A stretch of DNA of 64,000 nucleotides from Alphaproteobacteria bacterium (GCA_020632915.1 JACKEP010000013.1:62001-126000); one strand, 5' to 3'; positions 33,637 to 42,132 are shown, numbered from the stretch's first letter. Numbers and translations are program-made. Notes: generated from the sequence alone by a model not told the origin.

Positions 33637-34347
33637 ATGACCACCCCGCCCGACCCCACACCCCTGCCGCTCGACGTCCGCGACGCGCCCGACGCGCTGC
33701 CCGACGACGTGCTCGCCGGCCTGTTCGCGCAGATCGCGGGGCAGACGGTCGATCGCGCGCCGGGCTGGCGGGATCGCCTGCGCGCGCTGCCGTCGGCGCG
33801 CCGCCAGGCCCTGGCGCTCGCTGGCGCCTGGGTGGCCACCACGGTCTACGTGGTCGTCGTGGGTCTGCGTGCCGACCTGCGCGGCGCCACCCTCGCGTGG
33901 CAGGCGGCCCTCGCCGGCGTGCTGCTCCTCCTCGGATCCCTCGGGGTGCTCGTCGCGCTCCGGGGCCTGCACCGGCGCCCGCTGCACGACGCCCTGGCGC
34001 GATCGCTGGCCCTCGTGGCGCTTCCCGCCGTCGCGGTGGTCTTCCCGTGGCCCGGTGCCGAGGGGGCCGTGCCGGTGTCGGTCCACGTGGCCTGCGGGAT
34101 CGGCAGCCTGATGGTGGCCACGATGACGAGCCTGGCCGTGCTGGTCTTCGACCGCGACGACCGGCCGCCCCCGTGGCGGGTGCTCGCGGCGGCCGGGCTC
34201 GGCGGCGTGTTCGGCTTCGTGGCGCTGGGGCTGCACTGCCCCGCCGTCCACCCGCTCCACCTCGTGCTGGGCCACGGCCTCGCCGGGGTGATGGTCGGCG
34301 CCGTGCTCACGCTCGTCACCGTGCTCCGCCGCGCCCAGGAGGGCTAG
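33637..34347 (+). CDS. NrsF-like membrane anti-sigma factor (DUF1109)
   Basis: ATG 33637 gives 236 residues; GTG 33631 is an alternative and neither has a good ribosome-binding site. After a soluble N-terminus of about 55 residues that would bind the sigma factor, six membrane helices follow. There are only two Cys in the whole protein, Cys153 in HVACGIGSL and Cys201 in GLHCPAVHPLHL. The LHCP motif and two conserved Cys are features of NrsF proteins, where they act in sensing metals or oxidants. The gene sits right after the ECF sigma gene, and its TAG stop overlaps the convergent acyltransferase stop (CTAG). Confidence 0.7.
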   Translation: MTTPPDPTPLPLDVRDAPDALPDDVLAGLFAQIAGQTVDRAPGWRDRLRALPSARRQALALAGAWVATTVYVVVVGLRADLRGATLAWQAALAGVLLLLGSLGVLVALRGLHRRPLHDALARSLALVALPAVAVVFPWPGAEGAVPVSVHVACGIGSLMVATMTSLAVLVFDRDDRPPPWRVLAAAGLGGVFGFVALGLHCPAVHPLHLVLGHGLAGVMVGAVLTLVTVLRRAQEG

Positions 34348-34967
34348 GCCTCGCCGGTGTCGCCGGCCTCCGCCGACAGGTAGATGCGGCTCTTCGACGC
34401 CGGGTACCGCGCGGTGATCGGCGCGTAGAAGGCCCGCACCTGGTCCATGTCGGCCGTCACGTCGCCCGACGGCACCAGCGCAGGACCGAACCCCGCGCGC
34501 TTGCGCCCGTAGTCGAGGAAGCCCAGGATCACGGGCACCTGCGCCTTGGACGCGATCCAGTAGAACCCGGACTTCCACTGGTCGCGGTACCCCCGCGTGC
34601 CTTCGGCCGGCACCATCAGCAGCAGGCCCGTCCCCGCAGTGAGCCGTGCCGCCGCCTGGTCGACGAGGCCGTGGTGGGCGCTGCGATCGACCGGCACGCC
34701 GCCCAGCAGGCGGTAGAGCCATCCGAACGGTCCGCGGAACAGGCTGTCCTTGCCGAGCCACGCGAACGACAGGCCCTTCGACCAGCCCGCGGCCATGGCG
34801 AAGACGAGATCCCAGTTCGAGGTGTGGGGTGCTGCGATGAGCACGGCGTTGGGCACGTCGGGGATCGACCCCTCCCACCGCCACCCCGTGAGCCACAGGA
34901 ACAGCGTGCCGACCGCCCGGTGGACCGGGCTGCACCGCGCGAACTGGAACGTGGGACCGTCGGGCAT
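34344..34967 (-). CDS. PlsC-type acyltransferase
   Basis: The 207-residue protein has the HxxxxD acyltransferase motif PHTSNWDLVFAM at about residue 47 and VPAEGTRG (EGT motif) about 70 residues later, plus FLDYGRKRAG, the pattern of 1-acyl-glycerol-3-phosphate acyltransferases and their relatives. It lacks an obvious N-terminal helix longer than residues 17-27 and is short, so the acceptor may not be a glycerolipid. WKSGFYWIASKAQVPVILGFLDYGRK resembles proteins often annotated as glycerol acyltransferase. The gene is convergent with and overlaps the anti-sigma gene by 4 bp. Confidence 0.88.
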   Translation of the reverse strand: MPDGPTFQFARCSPVHRAVGTLFLWLTGWRWEGSIPDVPNAVLIAAPHTSNWDLVFAMAAGWSKGLSFAWLGKDSLFRGPFGWLYRLLGGVPVDRSAHHGLVDQAAARLTAGTGLLLMVPAEGTRGYRDQWKSGFYWIASKAQVPVILGFLDYGRKRAGFGPALVPSGDVTADMDQVRAFYAPITARYPASKSRIYLSAEAGDTGEA

Positions 34968-35024
34968 CGGTCACCTCCCCCCTTCGATGGTAACCTCCCC
35001 CTGGACCTCGCAGCCGCCGGCACC

Positions 35025-35450
35025 ATGGACCCGCTCGCCCTCGCCCGCTTCGCCTGGCTCGGTCTGTGGGAGCTGCCGCAGACCACGCTGGGCGTGCTGA
35101 CCTACGTCGGACTGCGCGCGCTGGGCGACCTCGAGGAGGTCGAGTGGACCGAGGGCCGCGTCGTCGTGCGGTGCCGCAGCGTGGGCGTGAGCCTCGGCTG
35201 GTTCGTGTTCTGGACGCGCCAGCCCCACCCGGTGTTCACCCACGACGACCGCATCCGTGCCCACGAGCTCGGCCACGCCGTGCAGTCGCGGTGGCTCGGC
35301 CCGCTGTACCTGCCCGTGGTGGGCGTGCCGAGCGTCGCGCGCGTGGTCTACGCCTACGTCTACCACCGCCGCACCGGGCGACGCTGGACCGGGTACTACG
35401 ACGGCTGGCCGGAGAAGCAGGCCGATCGGCTCGGCGGCGTCGTCCGGTGA
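35025..35450 (+). CDS. Putative small membrane metalloprotease (HELGH)
   Basis: The 141-residue protein has an N-terminal hydrophobic segment (LARFAWLGLWELPQTTLGVLTY), then DDRIRAHELGHAVQSRWLGPLYLPVVGVPSVARV. The HELGH string is a zinc-binding HExxH motif; the third ligand may be an acidic residue in WPEKQADRLGG. Similar H-E-x-G-H plus QSxxxGxxYL proteins occur in several bacterial groups without assigned function, by my recollection. The start ATG 35025 has no strong ribosome-binding site. It could also be a non-proteolytic metal-binding membrane protein. Confidence 0.7.
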   Translation: MDPLALARFAWLGLWELPQTTLGVLTYVGLRALGDLEEVEWTEGRVVVRCRSVGVSLGWFVFWTRQPHPVFTHDDRIRAHELGHAVQSRWLGPLYLPVVGVPSVARVVYAYVYHRRTGRRWTGYYDGWPEKQADRLGGVVR

Positions 35451-35484
35451 CCGCCTGGGTGCGGCGGCCGCTCGACGTCGCCGG

Positions 35485-36732
35485 TCACGGCGCCACGGTC
35501 ACCGCGATCACGTCCTGGGTGGACAGGCCGTAGCCGTCGACGGCCGTCACGGTGAGCTCGTGGGGCCCGGGGGCGAGCGTGACGACCACGTGCACCTCGC
35601 CCGACGCGTCCGCCGCGACGTCGGCGACCTGGCCCTGCCGATCGGAGCGCACCGCCAGACGCAGCGCCGTCGGCGGCGACACGGCGTCGGTGAGCACGGC
35701 GTCGACCGCCACCAGGCTGCTCGACAGCACCGCCGCATCGCGCGGCGCCTGCAGGTCGAGGCCGGGCGGCGTGTCGACGTGCACCTGCACGCTGGCGGTG
35801 GCCACACCACCGACGTCGTCGCGCCCCGTGAGCGTGAGCACGTGGTCCCCGCCCGACAGGACCACGTCGGGCAGCGCGACGTACCCGAGCGCGTCGGGGA
35901 CCAGCACGCCGAGTGTGCCGTCACGGTCGGAGGACCACGTGGCCTCCACGTCCGCCGACGGAGTGCGGTCGTCGACGACCACGCCCGCCAGCGTGACCGC
36001 GGTCCCGACCCGCACGGCGGTGCCATCACCCGGAGCGTCGATCCGCACCTGCGGCACCTCGTTGGCGGGGCCGACCAGGATCACCACCTCGTCGGTCGCC
36101 CGCAGGTCGCCCGGGTCGGTGACGGCGACCGTGATCCGGTGCTCGCCCTCGGGCAGGGAGACGGCACCCGCGACGACGCCGTCGCCGTCGGGTACGTCCG
36201 GCCCTTCCAGCGTGCCGGCGGCCGAGCTGCTCCAGGTGATGCGCAGGTCGTCGAGCGCGTCGTCGGCGTCGTCGACCGCGGCACGCAGCGCCACCGGCAC
36301 GTCGGCGTAGTACGGCCCGACCGACGTGGGCGCGAGCAGCGTCACCACCGGCGCCGCGACGTCCTGCACCACGAGGTCGGCGAAGGCCTGCCCGAGGAAG
36401 CCTGCGAGATCCTTGACCTGCAGGCGCAGCGTGGTGTCGTCGGTGGACACGTCGGCGAGGCATCGCGTGAGGCCGTCGGCCTCGGCGAAGCCGGAACAGA
36501 CGTCCCGCCAGGTGATGTCCGCACCCGAACCCGCGCCCAGCGACCACACGGCGAACAGGTGCTCGGGGGCGTCGGCGCTGTCGTGGACCTGTCCGAGCGC
36601 CTCGAGCCGGCCGGCGTCGACCACGCTGCCGTCGGTCGGCACCAGGATCGAGGCGACCGGCGCGTCCTCGGGCCGGGAGATGTCGATGGTCGGGGCGCAC
36701 CCCGCGACGAGCACCACGGCGAGCCAGCGCAT
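35485..36732 (-). CDS. Lipoprotein with Ig-like repeats
   Basis: ATG 36732 follows GGAGG and gives a 415-residue protein with signal MRWLAVVLVAGCAPT (lipid Cys12). The rest is four or five Ig-like beta sandwiches of about 85-95 residues. Each starts with a phrase like VTLLAPTSVG, VRIDAPGDGTAV or LDLQAPRDAAV and ends with a strand such as EHRITVAVTDPGD, DHVLTLTGRDDVG or PHELTVTAVDGYG. This is a typical surface-exposed adhesion or scaffold lipoprotein; no enzyme motif is seen. It stands alone between two plus-strand genes. Confidence 0.82.
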   Translation of the reverse strand: MRWLAVVLVAGCAPTIDISRPEDAPVASILVPTDGSVVDAGRLEALGQVHDSADAPEHLFAVWSLGAGSGADITWRDVCSGFAEADGLTRCLADVSTDDTTLRLQVKDLAGFLGQAFADLVVQDVAAPVVTLLAPTSVGPYYADVPVALRAAVDDADDALDDLRITWSSSAAGTLEGPDVPDGDGVVAGAVSLPEGEHRITVAVTDPGDLRATDEVVILVGPANEVPQVRIDAPGDGTAVRVGTAVTLAGVVVDDRTPSADVEATWSSDRDGTLGVLVPDALGYVALPDVVLSGGDHVLTLTGRDDVGGVATASVQVHVDTPPGLDLQAPRDAAVLSSSLVAVDAVLTDAVSPPTALRLAVRSDRQGQVADVAADASGEVHVVVTLAPGPHELTVTAVDGYGLSTQDVIAVTVAP

Positions 36733-36810
36733 GGAACCTCCACCCCCTGGATAGCCCGCCGCAGCACCGACCCGCGCGACCTTCACGGCGCCGGGCGATA
36801 GCCGGGCGGC

Positions 36811-37527
36811 ATGGACACCCCGGCTCCTTCCGTCGTCGACGCCCTCGATCGCGCCCGCGCCCAGCTCGCCCGCGAGGCGCCCGAGGACGCGCTGCGCACG
36901 CTCGCCGACGCCGTCCCGGACGACGCCGTGGCGCGGGCCCAGGTGGCCTGGATCCGCGCCCTGTGCAGCGCAGCGCTGGGCGACGTCGTGCGCACACAGG
37001 TGGCGCTGCGCCAGGCCGTCCGTGACCAGCCCCTCCCCTCCACGGCGCTGGACGACGTGGCGTGCGCGTACGCCGACGCCGTCCTCACCGACAGCGCCAC
37101 CGCCGCCGCCTGGCAGGCCGTCGCCGCCGTGGTCCACGAGGGGCTCGGGCTGCCGGCGTGGGGGTCGCCTGCCGAGCTCGCCTGGCACCTCGTCGCCGCA
37201 GCGGCCGACGCCGTGCCCGTGGACGCGCGCGCCCCGTTCGTGGTGCGCCTCGCCGCGCTCCACGCCGTGCTCGGCCACCCCACCGAAGCGGCCACGCTGG
37301 CGCGCGCCGCCCAGCGCACCGCCGACGACTCCGGTCAGCACGCGGTCTTCGCCGAAGCGAGCCTGCTGCTCGCCCAGCTCCATCACGCCGAGGACGCCCC
37401 CCTGGCCCACGCGATCCTACGCCACGCCGGCCGGCGGCTGGAGCGGGTCGCCGACGCCGAGGCGCAGGCGGCCTTCACCGGGCGGGCCGCTGACCTCGTC
37501 CTGACGTGGACAGACACGCGGTCCTGA
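36811..37527 (+). CDS. Ala-rich, TPR-like helical protein of unknown function
   Basis: The 238-residue protein is rich in Ala and helical throughout, with repeated helix pairs (ALDRARAQLAREAPEDALRTLADAVP, ALCSAALGDVVRTQVALRQAV, LHAVLGHPTEAATLARAAQR) that resemble tetratricopeptide repeats, although no clean 34-residue unit is seen. There is no signal peptide or membrane segment, so it is expected in the cytoplasm. Start ATG 36811 has only a weak ribosome-binding site. It could be a scaffold for the genes on either side, but no link is evident. Confidence 0.65.
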   Translation: MDTPAPSVVDALDRARAQLAREAPEDALRTLADAVPDDAVARAQVAWIRALCSAALGDVVRTQVALRQAVRDQPLPSTALDDVACAYADAVLTDSATAAAWQAVAAVVHEGLGLPAWGSPAELAWHLVAAAADAVPVDARAPFVVRLAALHAVLGHPTEAATLARAAQRTADDSGQHAVFAEASLLLAQLHHAEDAPLAHAILRHAGRRLERVADAEAQAAFTGRAADLVLTWTDTRS

Positions 37528-37539
37528 GAATCCCCGTGC

Positions 37540-37545
37540 TAGCGT
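37540..37545 (+). promoter_or_regulatory. Candidate -10 element (TAGCGT) for the hydrolase gene
   Basis: TAGCGT lies 21 nt before ATG 37567 in the 39-bp gap after the TPR-like gene. It is one of the TAG-type hexamers; the -35 region shows nothing clear. Confidence 0.3.
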
Positions 37546-37566
37546 GCGGACCGGCTGGAGGGACAG

Positions 37567-38616
37567 ATGGGCGCGTGGGCACGGGCGGTGGCTTTCGCGG
37601 TGGTGGCAGGCGCCGTCGCCTGTGACTCGGGGTCGTTCACCATCGGCAAGGACGACGCCACCCCGTCCGACTCGGACGGGGTCGACACCGACGTCGACAC
37701 GGTGGACACGAACGACACCACCGACACGAACGACACCACCGACACGAACGACACCACCGACACGAACGACACCACCGACACCGAGGATCCCACCGACACC
37801 GCCGTGGTCGCGTGCGCCTTCGACGACGGGGTCATCGGTGACCTGGCCGCGCGGGGCACGGCCGAGGTGGCCACGTCCACGGGCACGCTGCGCCTGCAGG
37901 GCTGCGACCTCGACTACACGATGTACACCCCACGGGGCGGCGCACGGGTGAGCGCGGGCGTGGTGCTCGCCCACGGCTTCTCGCGGGGCCCCGCGCAGGT
38001 CGAAGGCTGGGCCCGCCACTTCGCGTCGTGGGGCTTCGAGGTGGTGGTGCCCGCCATGTGCCACAGCTCGATCTTCGACGTCGATCACGCCCAGAACGGC
38101 GCAGATCTCGCAGCGCTCGCCGAGGACCGCTTCGCCCGTCGTCCGGTCGTCTACATGGGCCACTCCGCAGGCGGGCTCGCCGCGATCGTCGCCGCAGAGG
38201 CCGACGACGACAGCATCGGCGCCTTCGGCCTCGACATGGTCGACAACGACAACCTCGCGCGCCAGACCGCCCCGCGCCTCACGGTGCCCCTGTGGGGCCT
38301 GCGCGGCACCCCGTCCACCTGCAACGCCGACGGCAACGGCCGCCAGGCCTACAGCCGCGCGTCGATGTCCCAGCTGCACCTCATCGCCGAGGCCACCCAC
38401 TGCGACTTCGAGAACAGCACGGACCTCGGCTGCACGGCCGTGTGCTGGCCTCCGCTCGGCGGGCAGGTCTCCGACGCGTCGCAGCGCGAGGCCATCCAGG
38501 CCATGAGCACCGGCTTCCTGATGTGGGTCACCGGCGCCGATCGCGACGGTCGTCAATACTGGAGCGAGGGATGCGTTCCCTACGACACGCTGGTCACGGC
38601 CGGCGTCGTCCAGTGA
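37567..38616 (+). CDS. Alpha/beta-hydrolase lipoprotein with DT linker
   Basis: The 349-residue protein has a lipoprotein signal (VVAGAVAC, lipid Cys19), an acidic linker (residues 36-78) with four exact NDTTDT units, then an alpha/beta-hydrolase domain. The nucleophile elbow is GHSAGG with Ser200; VLAHGFSRG forms the oxyanion region and EATHCDF holds the likely catalytic His near residue 277. Several Cys (CDLDY, MCHSS, TCNAD, TDLGCTAVC) could form disulfides, as in secreted enzymes. Substrate is unknown; esterase, lipase or polymer depolymerase are possible. The GGAGG site before ATG 37567 is strong. It may lead an operon with the DUF1588-like gene 44 bp downstream. Confidence 0.85.
   Translation: MGAWARAVAFAVVAGAVACDSGSFTIGKDDATPSDSDGVDTDVDTVDTNDTTDTNDTTDTNDTTDTNDTTDTEDPTDTAVVACAFDDGVIGDLAARGTAEVATSTGTLRLQGCDLDYTMYTPRGGARVSAGVVLAHGFSRGPAQVEGWARHFASWGFEVVVPAMCHSSIFDVDHAQNGADLAALAEDRFARRPVVYMGHSAGGLAAIVAAEADDDSIGAFGLDMVDNDNLARQTAPRLTVPLWGLRGTPSTCNADGNGRQAYSRASMSQLHLIAEATHCDFENSTDLGCTAVCWPPLGGQVSDASQREAIQAMSTGFLMWVTGADRDGRQYWSEGCVPYDTLVTAGVVQ
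37705..37776 (+). repeat. Four perfect 18-bp repeats in the lipoprotein linker
   Basis: Four identical 18-bp units (GACACGAACGACACCACC) follow one another in frame and encode the six-residue unit DTNDTT. Perfect identity at DNA level means recent expansion, so the linker length may vary between strains. Confidence 0.9.
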
Positions 38617-38660
38617 CACGACCACGGCGGTCGTGAGAGGATGCGGGGGAGGAGGCGCCC

Positions 38661-40424
38661 ATGACGCGGTCGTTGGTCCTGCTGCTGGCCGTCGGTTGCG
38701 CCGGCGTCGACCCGGACGGGGGCACCGACGACGGCGTCGACACCGACACCACGCCGTCGACGGCGGATGGTCCCCGGCAGCTGCTGTCGCCCACCGAGCA
38801 GGCGGTGCGGATCTCCACCGCGCTGCGCGCCCGCCACCCCACGGCCGCCGAGCTGCAGGCCGTCGCGGACGATCCGGCCGCGCTGGACGCCCTCGTCGAC
38901 ACGTGGCTGGACGACCCCGCCCTCGGGGCGACGATCCGGTCGATGTACGCCGAGGTGCTGCTGCAGCGGTCGGTGGACCTGAACTACCCGCCGCTGGGCC
39001 CCCTGATCGACGCCACCCGCCAGGAGCTCGTCGGTGCCGTCGCCGAAGAACCGCTCGCCCTCATCGAGCGCGTGGTCACCCAGGGGCTGCCGTTCACCGA
39101 CATCGTCACCGCCGACTGGACCGTGCTCGACAGCACCGCCTCGCAGATGTGGTCGGGCCACGACTACCCGCAGGGCGCCAGTGGGGAGCAGGTCGTCCAC
39201 TACACCGACGGCCGTCCGCTGGCGGGCATCCTGTCGACGAACGGTCTGTGGGCCCGTCACGTCTCGGCCGGCAGCAACTACCACCGCGGCCGCGCCAACC
39301 TGATCGCCGATGCGCTGCTGTGCGAGGACTTCCTCGCGCGCGACGTCCCGATCCCCGGCGACCTCGACCTGTCCGACGACGCCGTCGTCGCCAACGCGCT
39401 CGCGGAGCGTCCCGAGTGCGTGTCGTGCCACCAGGCCCTCGACCCGCTCGCGGCCAACCTCTGGGACTTCCACCCCGAGTACACCACGGGGGCCGTCGCC
39501 ACCTCCTACCTGGCCGGCTGCGCGACGGGGGCGCCGTTCCTCGGCCTCTGCTACCCGTTCGACCCCTACCGCCCCGCGCTCGGCCTCGGTCGCGTGCTGC
39601 TGCGCCTGCGCGAGCCCGGCTACTACGGCACCCCCACCGACGACCTCGCCGACGTCGGCGCCGACATCGCCGCCGACCCGCGGTTCGCGCGCTGCACGGT
39701 GCAGCGCTTCTGGTCCTGGTTCACCGAGACGCCGCTCGAGGACGCCCCGTTCGAGGTGGTCGCGCGGTTGCAGCAGGACTTCGTCGCCAGCGGCTACGAC
39801 GCGCGCGCCCTGCTGCGCACGATCGTGACCCACCCCGACTTCCTCGCCGTCGACGCCAACCGGCCCGAGCTCGCCGTGCGTGCGCCCGGCCCGCTCGTCG
39901 TCCGACCGTTCCAGCACGCCCGCATCGTCGAGGGGATCACGGGCTTCTCCTGGAAGGTCAAGGTCGACGACCTGCTGTGCACCGCGGGCCGCCTCGGCTG
40001 CTACGGCGACGTCGTGCTCGCCGAGGACGACGTGAAGGGCTTCCGCGCGATGACCGGCGGTGTCGACGGCGCCCGCGTTACCTCGCCCACCCACACGATG
40101 ACGCCGGTCAAGGCGCTGTTCGCGGCGGCGCTCGCCGAGGAGGCCGCGGGGTGGGTGGTGCGGCAGGAGCTCGGCATCGGGGCGGGCACGCGCCGGCTGT
40201 TCACCCAGGTCGACGCCGACACCACCGACGAGGTCACCGTCCGCGCGCAGCTGGCCAGCCTGCACGCCGACGTGCTCGCCGAGCTGGTCGCGCCTGACGA
40301 TCCGGCGGTCGACGCCTCGTTCGCGCTGTGGTCCACCGTGCTGGCGCGCGGTGGCAGCCCGCTGGAGGCGTGGAAGGCCACGCTGTCGGCGATGCTGCAG
40401 TCTCCCCAGATCCTTCTGTACTGA
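38661..40424 (+). CDS. Haem-binding DUF1588/PSD1-like lipoprotein
   Basis: The 587-residue protein has a lipoprotein signal (SLVLLLAVGC, lipid Cys13), a short DT linker (residues 24-36), then a large helical region. CVSCH at 253-257 within ECVSCHQALDPLAANLWDFHP is a c-type haem site; the CHxxxDPL layout matches the DUF1588/DUF1585 part of planctomycete-type PSD1 cytochromes. Later parts, such as RFWSWFTETPLED and IVTHPDFL, also match that group. In other bacteria such proteins are encoded next to DUF1501 proteins, as here. Function is unknown; secreted electron transfer or carbohydrate attack are proposals. ATG 38661 follows GGAGG. It is 12 bp from the next gene. Confidence 0.82.
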   Translation: MTRSLVLLLAVGCAGVDPDGGTDDGVDTDTTPSTADGPRQLLSPTEQAVRISTALRARHPTAAELQAVADDPAALDALVDTWLDDPALGATIRSMYAEVLLQRSVDLNYPPLGPLIDATRQELVGAVAEEPLALIERVVTQGLPFTDIVTADWTVLDSTASQMWSGHDYPQGASGEQVVHYTDGRPLAGILSTNGLWARHVSAGSNYHRGRANLIADALLCEDFLARDVPIPGDLDLSDDAVVANALAERPECVSCHQALDPLAANLWDFHPEYTTGAVATSYLAGCATGAPFLGLCYPFDPYRPALGLGRVLLRLREPGYYGTPTDDLADVGADIAADPRFARCTVQRFWSWFTETPLEDAPFEVVARLQQDFVASGYDARALLRTIVTHPDFLAVDANRPELAVRAPGPLVVRPFQHARIVEGITGFSWKVKVDDLLCTAGRLGCYGDVVLAEDDVKGFRAMTGGVDGARVTSPTHTMTPVKALFAAALAEEAAGWVVRQELGIGAGTRRLFTQVDADTTDEVTVRAQLASLHADVLAELVAPDDPAVDASFALWSTVLARGGSPLEAWKATLSAMLQSPQILLY

Positions 40425-40436
40425 CGGAGGTCGCGC

Positions 40437-41732
40437 ATGGCCCTCACACGACGCGCCTTCCTCGCCGGCACCACGGCGGGCCTCGCCGGCACCCTGCTGC
40501 GGAGCCGGGCGCACGCGGCCGCGTCCGATGCGACGCGGCTGGTGATCGTGACGGCCGTCGGCGGCTGGGACGTCTCCTACGCCATCGACCCCAAGCCCGG
40601 CTCGGCGCTGGTGGACGGTCCCGAGCTCGACGAGGACGTCGACGACCCCGAGGATCGCGAGGCGGTCACCACCTTCGGTGGGCTCGACGTGATGACCAAC
40701 GGGGTCAAGCGCCCCGCCGTCAGCACGTTCTTCGAGCGCTGGCACGATCGCACGGCGCTGGTGCGCGGCATCTGGGTGGGCAGCATCTCCCACGACGCGT
40801 GCCGCGTGCGCATGCTCACGGGCACCACCACCGCCACGTCCCCCGACGTGGGCGCGATGGCAGCGGCCCGCCTCGGGGCCGACACGCCCATCCCCTACAT
40901 GGATCTGGGTGGCACGGCGTTCACCGGTCCGTTGGCGGCGATCAGCGGTCGCGCGGGCGCGTCGAACCAGCTCGCGTGGCTGCTCGACCGCAACAAGCGC
41001 CTCCCCGGGCCCACGGGCACCTCCTACAACCACCCGCTCTACGTGCCCGACGACCCGGCGCGCGCCGACATCCAGGCGTGGCTCGACGGCCAGTTCGCCC
41101 ACACCGACGCCCGCTGGCGCGGTCACCCCGGCGCGGACGCGCGCCTCGACGACTGGGCGGTCGCCACCGAGCGCGCCCGCCGCCTGCGCGCCGAGGGCGC
41201 CGACTTCGCCACCGAGCTCGGACGGGGCACGGCGAGCTCGCTGAACGGGCAGGTCGACGTGGCCCTCGACCTGCTGTCGTCGGGGCTGTCGCGCACCGTG
41301 CTCGTCGACTCCCGGCTGCCGTGGGACACCCACCAGGACAACAGCGACCAGCACGCCCACCACCAGACGCTGTACGCCGGACTCGACCGCCTCGCCTCCG
41401 GCCTGCAGGCCGCCGGGATGCTCGACGACACCGTCGTGGTCGTGATGAGCGAGATGACGCGCACCCCGCGACGCAACGGCAACGGCGGCAAGGACCACTG
41501 GCCGGTCACGTCCGCCATGGTGTTCGGCGGTCATGTCCAGGGCGACCGCGTGCTCGGCGCCTCCACCGACAGCCTGGACGCCGGCCCGGTCGACCTGTCG
41601 ACGGGCCTGGCCGACGCGACGGGCACGCCCCTTCGGTACGACCACTTCGCTGCGGGCCTGCTGGCCATGCTCGACGCCGATCCGGGTCAGTGGTTCCCCG
41701 GCACGGAGGCGCTGGGTGGGCTGGCGCGCTGA
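40437..41732 (+). CDS. DUF1501 family Tat-secreted protein
   Basis: The 431-residue protein begins with a twin-arginine signal (TRRAFLAGTTAGLAG) and continues as a DUF1501 protein, a family in the sulfatase/alkaline phosphatase fold. Seen: VTAVGGWDVSYAID, NGVKRPAVSTFFERW, RGIWVGSISHDACRVRMLTG, LPWDTHQDNSDQHAHHQ, DTVVVVMSEMTRTPRRNGNGGKDHWPVTSAMVFGG. The metal-like His/Asp residues of the last part are present. Tat export suggests it folds with a cofactor before secretion. The GGAGG site is 6 nt before ATG 40437. Its last 17 bp overlap the small cytochrome gene. Confidence 0.9.
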   Translation: MALTRRAFLAGTTAGLAGTLLRSRAHAAASDATRLVIVTAVGGWDVSYAIDPKPGSALVDGPELDEDVDDPEDREAVTTFGGLDVMTNGVKRPAVSTFFERWHDRTALVRGIWVGSISHDACRVRMLTGTTTATSPDVGAMAAARLGADTPIPYMDLGGTAFTGPLAAISGRAGASNQLAWLLDRNKRLPGPTGTSYNHPLYVPDDPARADIQAWLDGQFAHTDARWRGHPGADARLDDWAVATERARRLRAEGADFATELGRGTASSLNGQVDVALDLLSSGLSRTVLVDSRLPWDTHQDNSDQHAHHQTLYAGLDRLASGLQAAGMLDDTVVVVMSEMTRTPRRNGNGGKDHWPVTSAMVFGGHVQGDRVLGASTDSLDAGPVDLSTGLADATGTPLRYDHFAAGLLAMLDADPGQWFPGTEALGGLAR

Positions 41733-42132
41733 GGGACTCGCCGTCGTGGTGGTGCTGGTGGGGTGTGGCGGTGCGTCGGCGGACGACGCCTCCGACACCG
41801 ACACGGTCTCCGACACCGACACCACGGACGACACCGACACCGTCGTGGACGACACCGCTTCCCGGTGCGCGCTGCTGACCTGGGACACCGTCGGGGGGCC
41901 GTTCACGCGGACCTGGTGCACCCCGTGCCACGCGAGCGAGCTCCGTGGCGACGCTCGCTCGGGCGCACCTGTGGCGTTCGACTTCGACACCGTCGAGGAC
42001 GTGCTGCGCCAGGCACAGGTGATCCGCGACGTCGCGACCGGACCGTCACCGATCATGCCCCCGGTAGGCGGCCCGACCGACGCCGAGCGCGCCCGGATGC
42101 TCGCCTGGCTGGACTGCGAGACCGGTGGCTGA
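41716..42132 (+). CDS. Mini cytochrome c lipoprotein with DT linker
   Basis: Chosen start GTG 41716, with GGAGG 7 nt upstream, overlaps the DUF1501 gene by 17 bp. The 138-residue product has a lipoprotein signal (VVVVLVGC, lipid Cys17), an acidic DT linker (residues 22-48; DTDTVSDTDTTDDTDT), then a small domain with the haem-binding CTPCH at 68-72 and a possible axial Met114 in SPIMPP, so it can bind one haem c. It probably passes electrons to or from the DUF1588-like protein. It is the last gene of the secreted redox cluster. Confidence 0.8.
   Translation: MGWRAEGLAVVVVLVGCGGASADDASDTDTVSDTDTTDDTDTVVDDTASRCALLTWDTVGGPFTRTWCTPCHASELRGDARSGAPVAFDFDTVEDVLRQAQVIRDVATGPSPIMPPVGGPTDAERARMLAWLDCETGG

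Noticed and set aside
33897..35450. A 517-residue plus-strand protein spanning the acyltransferase and ending as the HELGH protein
   Set aside because: The first two thirds are antisense to the acyltransferase gene with its HTSNWD and EGT motifs; only the part from ATG 35025 has real features.
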